Positions 7,921 through 14,911 of a DNA stretch of 64,000 bases are shown here, piece after piece. The notes below the pieces were generated by a model. The model did not search any database, had not been told where the DNA came from, and saw only the letters and a program-made list of their open reading frames with translations. Source of the DNA: UBA11051 sp964390495 (GTDB lineage Bacteria > Armatimonadota > Zipacnadia > Zipacnadales > UBA11051); the NCBI GenBank assembly GCA_964390495.1, contig CAYMIN010000001.1:1-64000 (forward strand), read 5' to 3'. Each line of letters begins with the position of its first letter. The first letter of the stretch is position 1. Made by a program: the position numbers and the translations under genes.

Positions 7921-8620
7921 GTTGCAGTCGGTCATGTTGCTGACCTCAGAGTGAAACCGTCATGCGCCGGTAGCGGTATCATGCTGCTACCCGGGTTGCA
8001 GTCGGTCATGTTGCTGACCTCAGAGTGAAACCCGTTGGTGGCCTGACTGCGGGCGTTGCGCTCGACCGTTGCAGTCGGTCATGTTGCTGACCTCAGAGTG
8101 AAACGCTACAACAGCACCGGCCCAGCGCGATGTGTAGTCAGTTGCAGTCGGTCATGTTGCTGACCTCAGAGTGAAACCTATGCCATTTGTTCATGCCAAT
8201 TCAGGATTGGCGACTGTTGCAGTCGGTCATGTTGCTGACCTCAGAGTGAAACGTATGTAACGCCGCCCTGCGTCTCCTGCCGGAGGAGGTTGCAGTCGGT
8301 CATGTTGCTGACCTCAGAGTGAAACCCCTCAACGGTTTTTATTCTGCTGTTTGATGTACGCGTTGCAGTCGGTCATGTTGCTGACCTCAGAGTGAAACCT
8401 GTGTCAATATGCTGGCCGGTGTGTCCGGCCCCTCCGTTGCAGTCGGTCATGTTGCTGACCTCAGAGTGAAACCCTCAATCACTTTTCGCTGACAGGGGTA
8501 CAAATATAGGTTGCAGTCGGTCATGTTGCTGACCTCAGAGTGAAACTCAACTGTATCCACCAATTGTGCAGCGGCAAGCAAGCGTTGCAGTCGGTCATGT
8601 TGCTGACCTCAGAGTCGGCA
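7921..8620 (-). CRISPR. CRISPR array, 10 repeats and 9 spacers, beside iscB
   Basis: Nine identical 37-nt repeats (plus strand starts GTTGCAGTCGG and ends CAGAGTGAAAC) begin at 7921, 7995, 8068, 8141, 8216, 8289, 8362, 8436 and 8510. A tenth at 8584 matches for 32 nt to 8615 and then loses the final five bases. Spacers are 37, 36, 36, 38, 36, 36, 37, 37 and 37 nt, all different and of mixed GC. On the minus strand the repeat begins GTTTCACTCTGAGG directly after each spacer, and contains a GGTCA/TGACC hairpin. The minus orientation is preferred because of the anti-repeat, the iscB direction and the promoter at 8695-8724; then only the first repeat, which follows no spacer, is decayed. No cas1 or cas2 in the window. 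Confidence 0.97.
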
Positions 8621-8656
8621 GGGCGCGACGGGCGGACCGTGACATAAGCTCCTCAT
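8609..8656 (-). CDS. Possible 15-codon leader ORF at the array's outer end
   Basis: On the minus strand a perfect AAGGAGG (8663-8669) lies 6 bases before an ATG at 8656. The reading frame, MRSLCHGPPVAPCRL, ends at a TGA inside the decayed outermost repeat. It could be a leader peptide of the array-iscB transcript, or the beginning of an older gene truncated when the array arrived. The ribosome site is stronger than chance would suggest, but there is no homology evidence. Confidence 0.3.
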   Translation of the reverse strand: MRSLCHGPPVAPCRL

Positions 8657-8694
8657 GCGTTGCCTCCTTCCCTTTGGGATTACTATGGCTTCTT

Positions 8695-8724
8695 ATAATA
8701 CCATATTCATCAGGAAATGGTCAA
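8695..8724 (-). promoter_or_regulatory. Candidate sigma70-type promoter reading into the CRISPR array
   Basis: On the minus strand TTGACC (8724-8719) is separated by 18 bases from TATTAT (8700-8695), in a locally AT-rich patch of an otherwise GC-rich region. It points through the array and the omega-RNA-like region to iscB. The stretch 8621-8819 otherwise holds no gene that I can support. Confidence 0.5.
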
Positions 8725-8819
8725 TTCCTTCCGAGAGGCCGAAGCCTTCGCGCCTTTGTTGCGGCAGCGGAGTAGCTGCCTTCTGCACTCCCGTGGCTGG
8801 GCGGAGGCGTTTTGATCAG

Positions 8820-9257
8820 CTAGGCCGGGCGGGTGAGGGCGAAGTTTTCCAGCGTGATCTGGCGCAAGGGGTCCGCGTCGCCCAGGGCATACGGGCCGGT
8901 TTCGCTGCGCTCAGCCGGCCCCTCCATTACGACTGAGGACAAGCCAGCACCGAGCCGGCAGGATGCCGGACCCACCGGATGAAAGTGCCCTGGCCCTAGC
9001 CCTCTCCCAGGAGAGGGAATAACAGCAAAACGGCAACGGCTGTCGGGCTGCAAGCCCGAGCCACGCCAAGATTGATCATGGAACAACAAGTCGAACGAGA
9101 TCAGCACCGCCCGCTGCTTGCCATCGTCCATGACTAGCGCCTTGACGTAGAGGTCATCATGAAGGCCGACGAAATACCGACCGTAGAGCGAGCCGTACCC
9201 GCCCATGTGGGTCTTCACATCCGGGGTGATGAGGTCTTTGGCGACGCCGAACGTCAT
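8820..9257 (-). pseudogene. Neutral/alkaline ceramidase-like gene remnant
   Basis: The first 60 codons (FGVAKDLITPDVKTHMGGYG, then GLHDDLYVKALVMDDGKQRAVLISFDLL) match the N-terminus typical of neutral/alkaline non-lysosomal ceramidase-like proteins, which are normally 400-700 residues. The frame then runs through sequence that looks like intergenic repeats (CCCTCTCCCAGGAGAGGG and TCGGGCTGCAAGCCCGA inverted repeats at about 8996-9057) and ends with a short LRQITLENFALTRPA tail. The total is only 145 residues and the catalytic region is missing. I read this as an internally deleted, non-functional gene. It lies next to the outer end of the CRISPR/iscB locus. Confidence 0.6.
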
Positions 9258-9374
9258 GATGCAGCCCCCTTGGTCTCCGGGTAAGCCGCATCGGCGGCAG
9301 TTGACTCCCGGCTCCGCGTCGCTCTCCCGAAGTGTCCTGAGGCCATCGGCCTTCGCGCTTGGTTTCGAGGCTTG

Positions 9375-10223
9375 CTACTCGATGTCGAAGACGCGCAGGG
9401 CGTTGCCCTCGGCGATCTTGTCGAAGCACTCCTGCGAGATCTTGCCATCAGCCAGGGCAGCTCGCAGGAAGCGGGCGTGCTCGATCTTGTCCTGCTCGAT
9501 TTGGCTGGTGTGGCAGATGTCGGTGCCGAAGAAGAGCTTGTCCTGGAACCTTTCCATGAAGTCGTAGCCGAACTCGGGATCGCGTGTGAGGGCGTTGTAG
9601 CCGCTGCCGGCGGAGATGTCGGCATAGGCATTCTCGTAGCGCTCAAAGATGCGAACGACGCCGCCGCCGGCAGCTACCGGCCCGGTGTTATTGCCGGCCT
9701 GGGGATCGTAATCACCGGAGATATTGCCCCAGAAGCCGGGGCCGTGGCCGATGAAGACGGTGTCCTTGAACTTGCGGATCATCTTCTCGAAGCGCGGCAG
9801 GCCGACCTCGTCGCGGGTGCGTAACGAGTCCTGATGGAAGATGATGGGAATGTCCAGCTTGCCACAGGCCTCGTAGATGGCCTGCAGGCGCGGATCGTCG
9901 GTGTAAAGGCCGGACATGCACTCACCGAAGCCCTTGCAGCCGCGCTGCTTGTACTCTTCGATAATGCGATGGAAGGGCACCGAGGCGTCCGACTGCAGCC
10001 GGCGCGGGTCCACGTTCATGAAGGGGATGAAGCGGTCCGGATACTGCTCGGCCACCTCCAGTATGTACCAGGTGGTCACATAATAGGCCGTCTCCTCGGG
10101 GTTCTCGATGGGGTGCAGCGCGGCCTTGCGCACGTCATTGGCGTCCATCCACGAGAGCACCAGCTCCGGCTCGATGAATGGATCGAAGTACAGCTTCCCG
10201 CAATGGCAGTGGATGTCAATCAT
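9375..10223 (-). CDS. Amidohydrolase (amidohydrolase-2 type)
   Basis: A 282-residue metal-dependent hydrolase. The ATG at 10223 is chosen because GGAGG lies just upstream; the frame can be extended only to a TTG inside that signal. The N-terminal MIDIHCHCG supplies the H-x-H metal ligands, followed by GCKGFGECM, PIIFHQD with a His, VFIGHGPGFWG with another His, and FFGTDICHTS with the late Asp. This order is that of amidohydro_2 decarboxylase/lactonase-like proteins. Substrate unknown. It is divergent from the Asp-box gene block that begins at 10483. Confidence 0.85.
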   Translation of the reverse strand: MIDIHCHCGKLYFDPFIEPELVLSWMDANDVRKAALHPIENPEETAYYVTTWYILEVAEQYPDRFIPFMNVDPRRLQSDASVPFHRIIEEYKQRGCKGFGECMSGLYTDDPRLQAIYEACGKLDIPIIFHQDSLRTRDEVGLPRFEKMIRKFKDTVFIGHGPGFWGNISGDYDPQAGNNTGPVAAGGGVVRIFERYENAYADISAGSGYNALTRDPEFGYDFMERFQDKLFFGTDICHTSQIEQDKIEHARFLRAALADGKISQECFDKIAEGNALRVFDIE

Positions 10224-10482
10224 GATGTCCTCCAAATGAGCTTCGTTGCTACGGCCCGCTCATATTCGCCGCCGGCAGCAGCGGATTCCTGCAACACTCA
10301 GGCCCCAAGGTGATTTTTCCGGCGACCGGCGGACAGTCGGGCCGTGCCTTGGTGACTCAACATCTGAGCGGGAACGGGAAGGTCTGTGAGCCGCTCCTGT
10401 CCAATAATCTCGGAACGCATTCACACCGGATTGCCGCAGCGATGAGCGGGCGTCCGGCGAACCGGGTGAAGGAGAGTCTGGT

Positions 10483-11556
10483 GTGACCTATTGCTTGGAC
10501 ATTCCTGTGGGCGCATATCATATCATCACCGCACCGGATCACTGTGCCTGGCCGAACCTGACGCTGCTGCCTAATGGTGAGATCGCGGCGACCATCTTCA
10601 ATCAACCCAGTCACGGCAGGCTCGAGGGTGACGCAGAGCTATGGGTCAGCAGCGACGGCGGTGAGACCTGGGCGATGCGGAGCCAGATTACTCAGCACGA
10701 GGCCGGTACGGTGCGCATGAACGTGGCCGCCGGCCTGAATCAGGCAGGCGAGCTGCTCGTGCTATGCTCCGGCTGGGACCTGTCCAAAGGCACTGCCGAG
10801 TGGCCCTACGGCCCATGCCTGCTGCCACAGGTGTGCCTATCCGGCGACAGCGGCAATACCTGGGAGGTTGTGGGGGAAGTGCAGCCGCCAACGGAGCAGG
10901 GGTCGTGTACCATCCCCTTCGGCGATATCGTCATCAATGGCGAGGAACTGCTAGGCAGCGTCTATGCCGGTGACAACAGGACCTGGAACCAATCCTGGGT
11001 GCTGCGCAGCAAAGATGGTGGCCGCACGTGGGGTGAGGCGAGCTTGATTGACGGCGATAACCACGACGAAACCAGCCTGCTGAGGAGCGCCAGCGGCAGG
11101 TTGCTGGCCGGTCTGCGTTTGCTGCAGGGAACAGCCCCGGAAAACGCCCGTAGTTCCCAGCGGCCGTCGGCTCCGCTGGTGCTGTACATTTCGGACGACC
11201 AGGGCCTCACGTGGGAGCCGCAACAATACCTGAGCCTGCCGGGACAAGTGCCCGCCCATCTGCTGCAGCTTGCCGACGGCACGATCCTGCTGACCTACGG
11301 CAGCCGGATTCCGGAATGTCGCGGCGTGGTCGGCAGAATCAGCCGCGATCATGGGCAGACCTGGTCGCAGCCCTTCACGCTCGTCGCCGGCTTCATGCCC
11401 AACAGCGATCACGGTTACCCGTCGAGTGTGCAACTGGGAGACGGCGCCATAGTCACCGCCTACTACTGCAGCGCGGCCCCGTGGTACCAGCGCTATCACA
11501 TGGGGGTGCTGCGGTGGAATCTGGAGATGGTTGATACCAGAGCCTTGGGTGCGTGA
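10483..11556 (+). CDS. Asp-box (BNR) sialidase-like protein, tandem copy 1
   Basis: A 357-residue beta-propeller protein starting at GTG 10483 with AAGGAGAG upstream. It has five Asp-boxes: SSDGGETW, SGDSGNTW, SKDGGRTW, SDDQGLTW and SRDHGQTW, as in six-bladed sialidase (GH33-like) propellers. No signal peptide is visible, so it is probably cytoplasmic. The N-terminal AYHIITAPDHCAWPNLTLLPNGEI and the C-terminal WYQRYHMGVLRWN are shared with two following copies and with 46403-47503. Asp-boxes define the fold; I cannot confirm sialidase activity, and other glycoside substrates are possible. Confidence 0.8.
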   Translation: MTYCLDIPVGAYHIITAPDHCAWPNLTLLPNGEIAATIFNQPSHGRLEGDAELWVSSDGGETWAMRSQITQHEAGTVRMNVAAGLNQAGELLVLCSGWDLSKGTAEWPYGPCLLPQVCLSGDSGNTWEVVGEVQPPTEQGSCTIPFGDIVINGEELLGSVYAGDNRTWNQSWVLRSKDGGRTWGEASLIDGDNHDETSLLRSASGRLLAGLRLLQGTAPENARSSQRPSAPLVLYISDDQGLTWEPQQYLSLPGQVPAHLLQLADGTILLTYGSRIPECRGVVGRISRDHGQTWSQPFTLVAGFMPNSDHGYPSSVQLGDGAIVTAYYCSAAPWYQRYHMGVLRWNLEMVDTRALGA

Positions 11557-11640
11557 GTGCTGCAGCAAGTATGCGAGAAGGGAAGATGGGAAAATGGCTT
11601 ATCAGCTTGGAATCCCGCACGGCGCTTTTCATACGGTGAC
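11527..11640 (+). repeat. 114-bp direct repeat, copy 1 (gene junction)
   Basis: These 114 bases are identical to 12671-12784. They span the last codons of one Asp-box gene, the 37-base intergenic gap and the first 15 or so codons of the next, whereas the gene bodies have diverged. This marks a tandem duplication with later sequence homogenisation at the junction. Confidence 0.9.
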
Positions 11641-12700
11641 AGCGCCGGAGCACTGTGCCTGGCCCAATCTGACCTTGCTGCCCAATGGTGAGATTGCGGC
11701 GGTGATCTTCAATCAGCCCAGCCATGGGGCGATGGAGGGAGATGTGGAACTATGGGTGAGCGAAGATGAGGGCTACACGTGGGGGATGCGCAGCCGAATC
11801 ACTGACCATGAGCCCGGCACCAACCGGATGAATGTGGCCGCCGGTCTCAATCAGAAGGGCGAACTGCTGGTGCTCTGCTTCGGCTATGACCTGGCGACCG
11901 ACTTCGGCGGTGCCCAGCACTCGCACGCTAGCTGGCTGGCGCCCCAGATCTGCATATCCAGCGACAACGGGCACACCTGGGACATCGCCGGTGAAATGCC
12001 GGCACCGGCAGGTCTGGACAAGTGCGTGCCGTTTGGCGACATCGTGATCAACGGCGACGAACTGGCCGCCTCGGTTTACACCAGGGATCCAACGCGGGAG
12101 CGACGCAAGAAGTACCCCAGCAGCGCGTGGCTGATGCGCAGTAGTGACGGTGGCCGCACCTGGGGTGATGCCAGCCTGGTCGCGGCGCACAGGTTCGGCG
12201 AGGGCGCCCCGTTGATTACACGCCAGGGCACGTGGCTGGCGGCCTTACGGCTCAAGCAGTTCCCCGCCGACTACGAGCCGGAGGATGTCATGAACCGTGA
12301 GCGCTTCGTGTCCGGTCCCAATGTACTGCTGTTTGCTTCCGATGACGCCGGGCGCACCTGGGAGCCACGGCAGTACCTGAGCCTACCGCAACAGCATCCG
12401 GCACACCTGCTACAGCTAGCCGATGACAGGATCCTGGTAACCTATGGCAACCGCATCTGCGAAGCCTACGGAGTGGTCGGCCGCGTCAGTGCAGACGGCG
12501 CTCAAAGCTGGTCGCGCCCCTTCACGCTGGTCGGGGGACTGATGGACTACGACTGCGGCTATCCCGCCTCGGTGCAAGTCAGCAACGGTGACATCGTGAC
12601 GGCCTATTACTCGAAATGCTCGCCGTGGTACCAGCGCTATCACATGGGGGTGCTGCGCTGGAACCTGGATATGGTTGATACCAGAGCCTTGGGTGCGTGA
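11594..12700 (+). CDS. Asp-box (BNR) sialidase-like protein, tandem copy 2
   Basis: A 368-residue paralogue of the preceding gene. The ATG at 11594 (MAYQLGIPHG) is preferred over an in-frame upstream start because it aligns with the paralogues; GGAAGATGGG lies upstream. Asp-boxes include SEDEGYTW, SSDNGHTW, SSDGGRTW and SDDAGRTW, plus a degenerate SADGAQSW. The C-terminus WYQRYHMGVLRWNLDMVDTR is nearly identical to copy 1. The gene follows copy 1 by 37 bases and probably shares its transcript. Confidence 0.8.
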   Translation: MAYQLGIPHGAFHTVTAPEHCAWPNLTLLPNGEIAAVIFNQPSHGAMEGDVELWVSEDEGYTWGMRSRITDHEPGTNRMNVAAGLNQKGELLVLCFGYDLATDFGGAQHSHASWLAPQICISSDNGHTWDIAGEMPAPAGLDKCVPFGDIVINGDELAASVYTRDPTRERRKKYPSSAWLMRSSDGGRTWGDASLVAAHRFGEGAPLITRQGTWLAALRLKQFPADYEPEDVMNRERFVSGPNVLLFASDDAGRTWEPRQYLSLPQQHPAHLLQLADDRILVTYGNRICEAYGVVGRVSADGAQSWSRPFTLVGGLMDYDCGYPASVQVSNGDIVTAYYSKCSPWYQRYHMGVLRWNLDMVDTRALGA

Positions 12701-12784
12701 GTGCTGCAGCAAGTATGCGAGAAGGGAAGATGGGAAAATGGCTTATCAGCTTGGAATCCCGCACGGCGCTTTTCATACGGTGAC
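12671..12784 (+). repeat. 114-bp direct repeat, copy 2 (gene junction)
   Basis: Second copy of the 114-bp unit also found at 11527-11640, with an offset of 1144 bases. It again covers the 3' end of one Asp-box gene and the 5' end of the next. Identity stops sharply at ACGGTGAC, after which GCGCCGGAG and GGCTCCGGAG differ. Confidence 0.9.
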
Positions 12785-13817
12785 GGCTCCGGAGCACTGT
12801 GCCTGGCCGAACCTGACGCTGCTGCCGAATGGGGAAATCGGGGCAGTGATTCACAATCAGCCCAGCCACGGCGGCGTGGAGGCGGATGTGGAGCTGTGGA
12901 TCAGCGGTGACGCCGGCGATACCTGGAAACTCCGCAGCCAGGTCACTAACCACGAGCCGGGTACGACGCGAATGAACGTGGCCGCCGGGCTCAATCAGCA
13001 GGGCGAGCTGGTCGTGCTGTGCTCGGCCTGGAACCTGCACCACTTCAACCGCAAGACGGTGCCGGAGGATGTGCTGGAGGCCGTTGTGTGCATCTCCAGC
13101 GACGATGGCCACACTTGGGAGCAGGCCAGCGTGCTGGAGCCGCCGCCCGGCACCGTCGGCTTCACCCCGTTCGGGGATGTCAACAGCAACGGTGACGAAC
13201 TGGTCGTCGGAGGCTACACGCGAGATTACCAGGATGGCGAAATGGTGGCGACTTCCGCGCACATGTATCACAGCCTGGATGGCGGCCGCACGTGGGAGTA
13301 CGTCAGCACCATCGCGGCCGGTGACCACAACGAGGTTGACCTGCTGGTGCGCGAGCCGGGGCCGTGGCTGGCCTCGGTGCGCATCGGCGACCGCGCCAGG
13401 CCGCGTAAGGACAGGCGTAATAACCAGCCCTATATCGTGCTCCATACCTCCGAAGACGAGGGGCGGAGCTGGCAGGAGCAGTCAAAGGTCACCCACGGCA
13501 ATCAGCATACCTCACACCTGCTGCAACTTGCGGATGACAGGATCCTGCTCACCTACGGGTCGCGCATGGATGAGCTAATCGGCGTGATCGGACGAGTGAG
13601 CGAAGACGGTGGTGAGAGCTGGTCGCAGGCGTTTGTACTGGTCTCAGGACTGCTCAACCGCGACTGCGGCTATCCCTCCGACGTGCAGCTCGAGAACGGC
13701 GATATTGTCACCGCCTACTACAGCAAGTCTTCGCCGTGGTACCAGCGCTACCACATGGGAGTGCTGCGGTGGAATCTGGAGATGGTTAACCCCAAGATGG
13801 GCCCGATCTGGGGCTGA
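12738..13817 (+). CDS. Asp-box (BNR) sialidase-like protein, tandem copy 3
   Basis: A 359-residue paralogue starting at ATG 12738, with the same MAYQLGIPHGAFHTVTAPEH beginning as copy 2. Asp-boxes are SGDAGDTW, SSDDGHTW, SLDGGRTW, SEDEGRSW and SEDGGESW. The C-terminus MVNPKMGPIWG differs from copies 1 and 2 and resembles that of 46403-47503 (MVKVKMGSVWG), so these may be the older forms. It ends 7 bases before a CTAGAAGC-type repeat element. Confidence 0.8.
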   Translation: MAYQLGIPHGAFHTVTAPEHCAWPNLTLLPNGEIGAVIHNQPSHGGVEADVELWISGDAGDTWKLRSQVTNHEPGTTRMNVAAGLNQQGELVVLCSAWNLHHFNRKTVPEDVLEAVVCISSDDGHTWEQASVLEPPPGTVGFTPFGDVNSNGDELVVGGYTRDYQDGEMVATSAHMYHSLDGGRTWEYVSTIAAGDHNEVDLLVREPGPWLASVRIGDRARPRKDRRNNQPYIVLHTSEDEGRSWQEQSKVTHGNQHTSHLLQLADDRILLTYGSRMDELIGVIGRVSEDGGESWSQAFVLVSGLLNRDCGYPSDVQLENGDIVTAYYSKSSPWYQRYHMGVLRWNLEMVNPKMGPIWG

Positions 13818-13824
13818 AGGTGGG

Positions 13825-13916
13825 CTAGAAGCGGCTCCAAAGCCTAGTTTGCTGGTGTCCAGGGGACAGTCCCTAAAGGGACAGTCCCCCATTCGCGGTT
13901 TTGAGATAGCTTCTAG
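13825..13916. repeat. MITE-like element with CTAGAAGC ends (copy a)
   Basis: A 92-bp element beginning CTAGAAGC and ending GCTTCTAG (perfect 8-bp inverted ends). Inside at 13862-13889 are two GGGACAGTCCC half-sites around TAAA, which fold into a stem of 11 pairs with one A-A mismatch. The right-hand CTAG supplies the TAG stop codon of the aldolase gene on the minus strand. It lies between convergent genes. Confidence 0.8.
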
Positions 13917-14683
13917 CGCTCGCGGATGGCTTGCAGGCCGGCTGCGGCGGCATCGGACAGTAGCGACAAATCGGACGAGAAGGCCATAAACAGCGCCCCG
14001 CGCCTCAGCCATTTGATAGTGCTGTCCACGGTGAAGCAGTGCATTCCCGGAGCGACACTGTGCTGCGTAGCGCTTGCGAAGATGTCGTCAATCGCGCCCA
14101 CCACCGTGGGATGGTCGTACTGCCTGGGCAGGCCGAAGGATAGCGACAGATCATTGGGGCCGATGAACGTAGCGTCAAGGCCCGGGACGCTGAAGATTTC
14201 GTCGCGGGCCTCCCACCCGCGCTTGGTCTCCAGTTGCACCACGATGATATTGGCCGCATTGGCCTGCGCGGGGTAGTCAGGCGAGGCAGCCTTGGTATAG
14301 TCATCATGCGCCCCGCCCGCTCCCCAGCCGCGCGTGCCCTGGGGCGGGTACTTGAGCATCTCCACGATCCGCTGGGCCTCTTCAGGCGTCTCCACCCTAG
14401 GGATGAGATTGCCGGAGGCGCCCAAGTCCAGATAGCGGGTCGGCCACTGCCCCTCAAAGGCCGGCGCGCGGACAATGGCCGCATAGTCAATATCCCGCGC
14501 CGCCTGAAACAGCCATGAGAGCGTCTCCACACCGGGCCGGGAATGCTCGGTGTCGAAGATGACGAACTCGAAACCGCACTGTTGGGCGACACGACAGGCA
14601 GCCGGTGAATGTAAATGTGTGAACATCGTCCCAACAACCGGCTCACCCGCCTGGAGCTTCTGCTTGATCTGCAAACTGTTCAC
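13913..14683 (-). CDS. HpcH/HpaI aldolase family protein
   Basis: A 256-residue class II aldolase of the 2-keto-3-deoxy acid type, cleaving a hydroxy-oxo acid to pyruvate and an aldehyde. It starts at GTG 14683 with GAGGTG upstream. Key motifs: FVIFDTEHS, IVRAPA with the catalytic Arg, VVQLETKRGWE with a metal-binding Glu, and FIGPNDLSLS with the metal-binding Asp. Length is normal. The stop codon lies in the terminal CTAG of a repeat element. A second, more divergent member is at 29516-30295. The context of catabolic genes suggests sugar-acid breakdown. Confidence 0.88.
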   Translation of the reverse strand: MNSLQIKQKLQAGEPVVGTMFTHLHSPAACRVAQQCGFEFVIFDTEHSRPGVETLSWLFQAARDIDYAAIVRAPAFEGQWPTRYLDLGASGNLIPRVETPEEAQRIVEMLKYPPQGTRGWGAGGAHDDYTKAASPDYPAQANAANIIVVQLETKRGWEARDEIFSVPGLDATFIGPNDLSLSFGLPRQYDHPTVVGAIDDIFASATQHSVAPGMHCFTVDSTIKWLRRGALFMAFSSDLSLLSDAAAAGLQAIRER

Positions 14684-14722
14684 TATAACACCTCAAATGA
14701 GCAATGCTGGACAGCGCTCGGC

Positions 14723-14742
14723 GTCAGGCTAGAAAGCCTGAC
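14723..14742. repeat. Hairpin repeat (GTCAGGCT/AGCCTGAC)
   Basis: An 8-bp perfect inverted repeat with an AGAA loop between divergent genes, extended by GCG and TACGC on the flanks. The same GTAGG-(CAGGC)-TTTCTAG-GCCTG theme recurs at 50108-50183, so it belongs to a dispersed intergenic repeat family. No run of T follows, so a terminator role is not supported. Confidence 0.6.
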
Positions 14743-14911
14743 CTACGCGCTACGTGGAGATAGGCGATTTTTGCCGGCAGCGCAACTCTCTCATCCTAGG
14801 AGTTCCCTGTGGCCGCGCTGATACCTGCCGTGCAGGATAAAGCTACCTAGGGCGGGAAATTGGGATGCAGCAATACCAGACGCTTCATCGTTCTGGGAAG
14901 GTTGATAGGCT

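Noticed and set aside
7543..8028. A 161-codon frame covering the intergenic RNA and the first repeats
   Set aside because: It translates hairpins and CRISPR repeats; no protein signature. The repeat structure explains the sequence better.
7921..8620. Array transcribed on the plus strand
   Set aside because: It would place spacers 5' of a repeat ending in GAAAC and read away from iscB; the anti-repeat, guide position and promoter fit the minus strand. Not fully excluded without RNA data.
13862..13889. GGGGACAGTCCC hairpins as intrinsic terminators
   Set aside because: The stems are strong but no T-run follows on either strand, and copies occur inside a larger bounded element, so they are listed as repeats.
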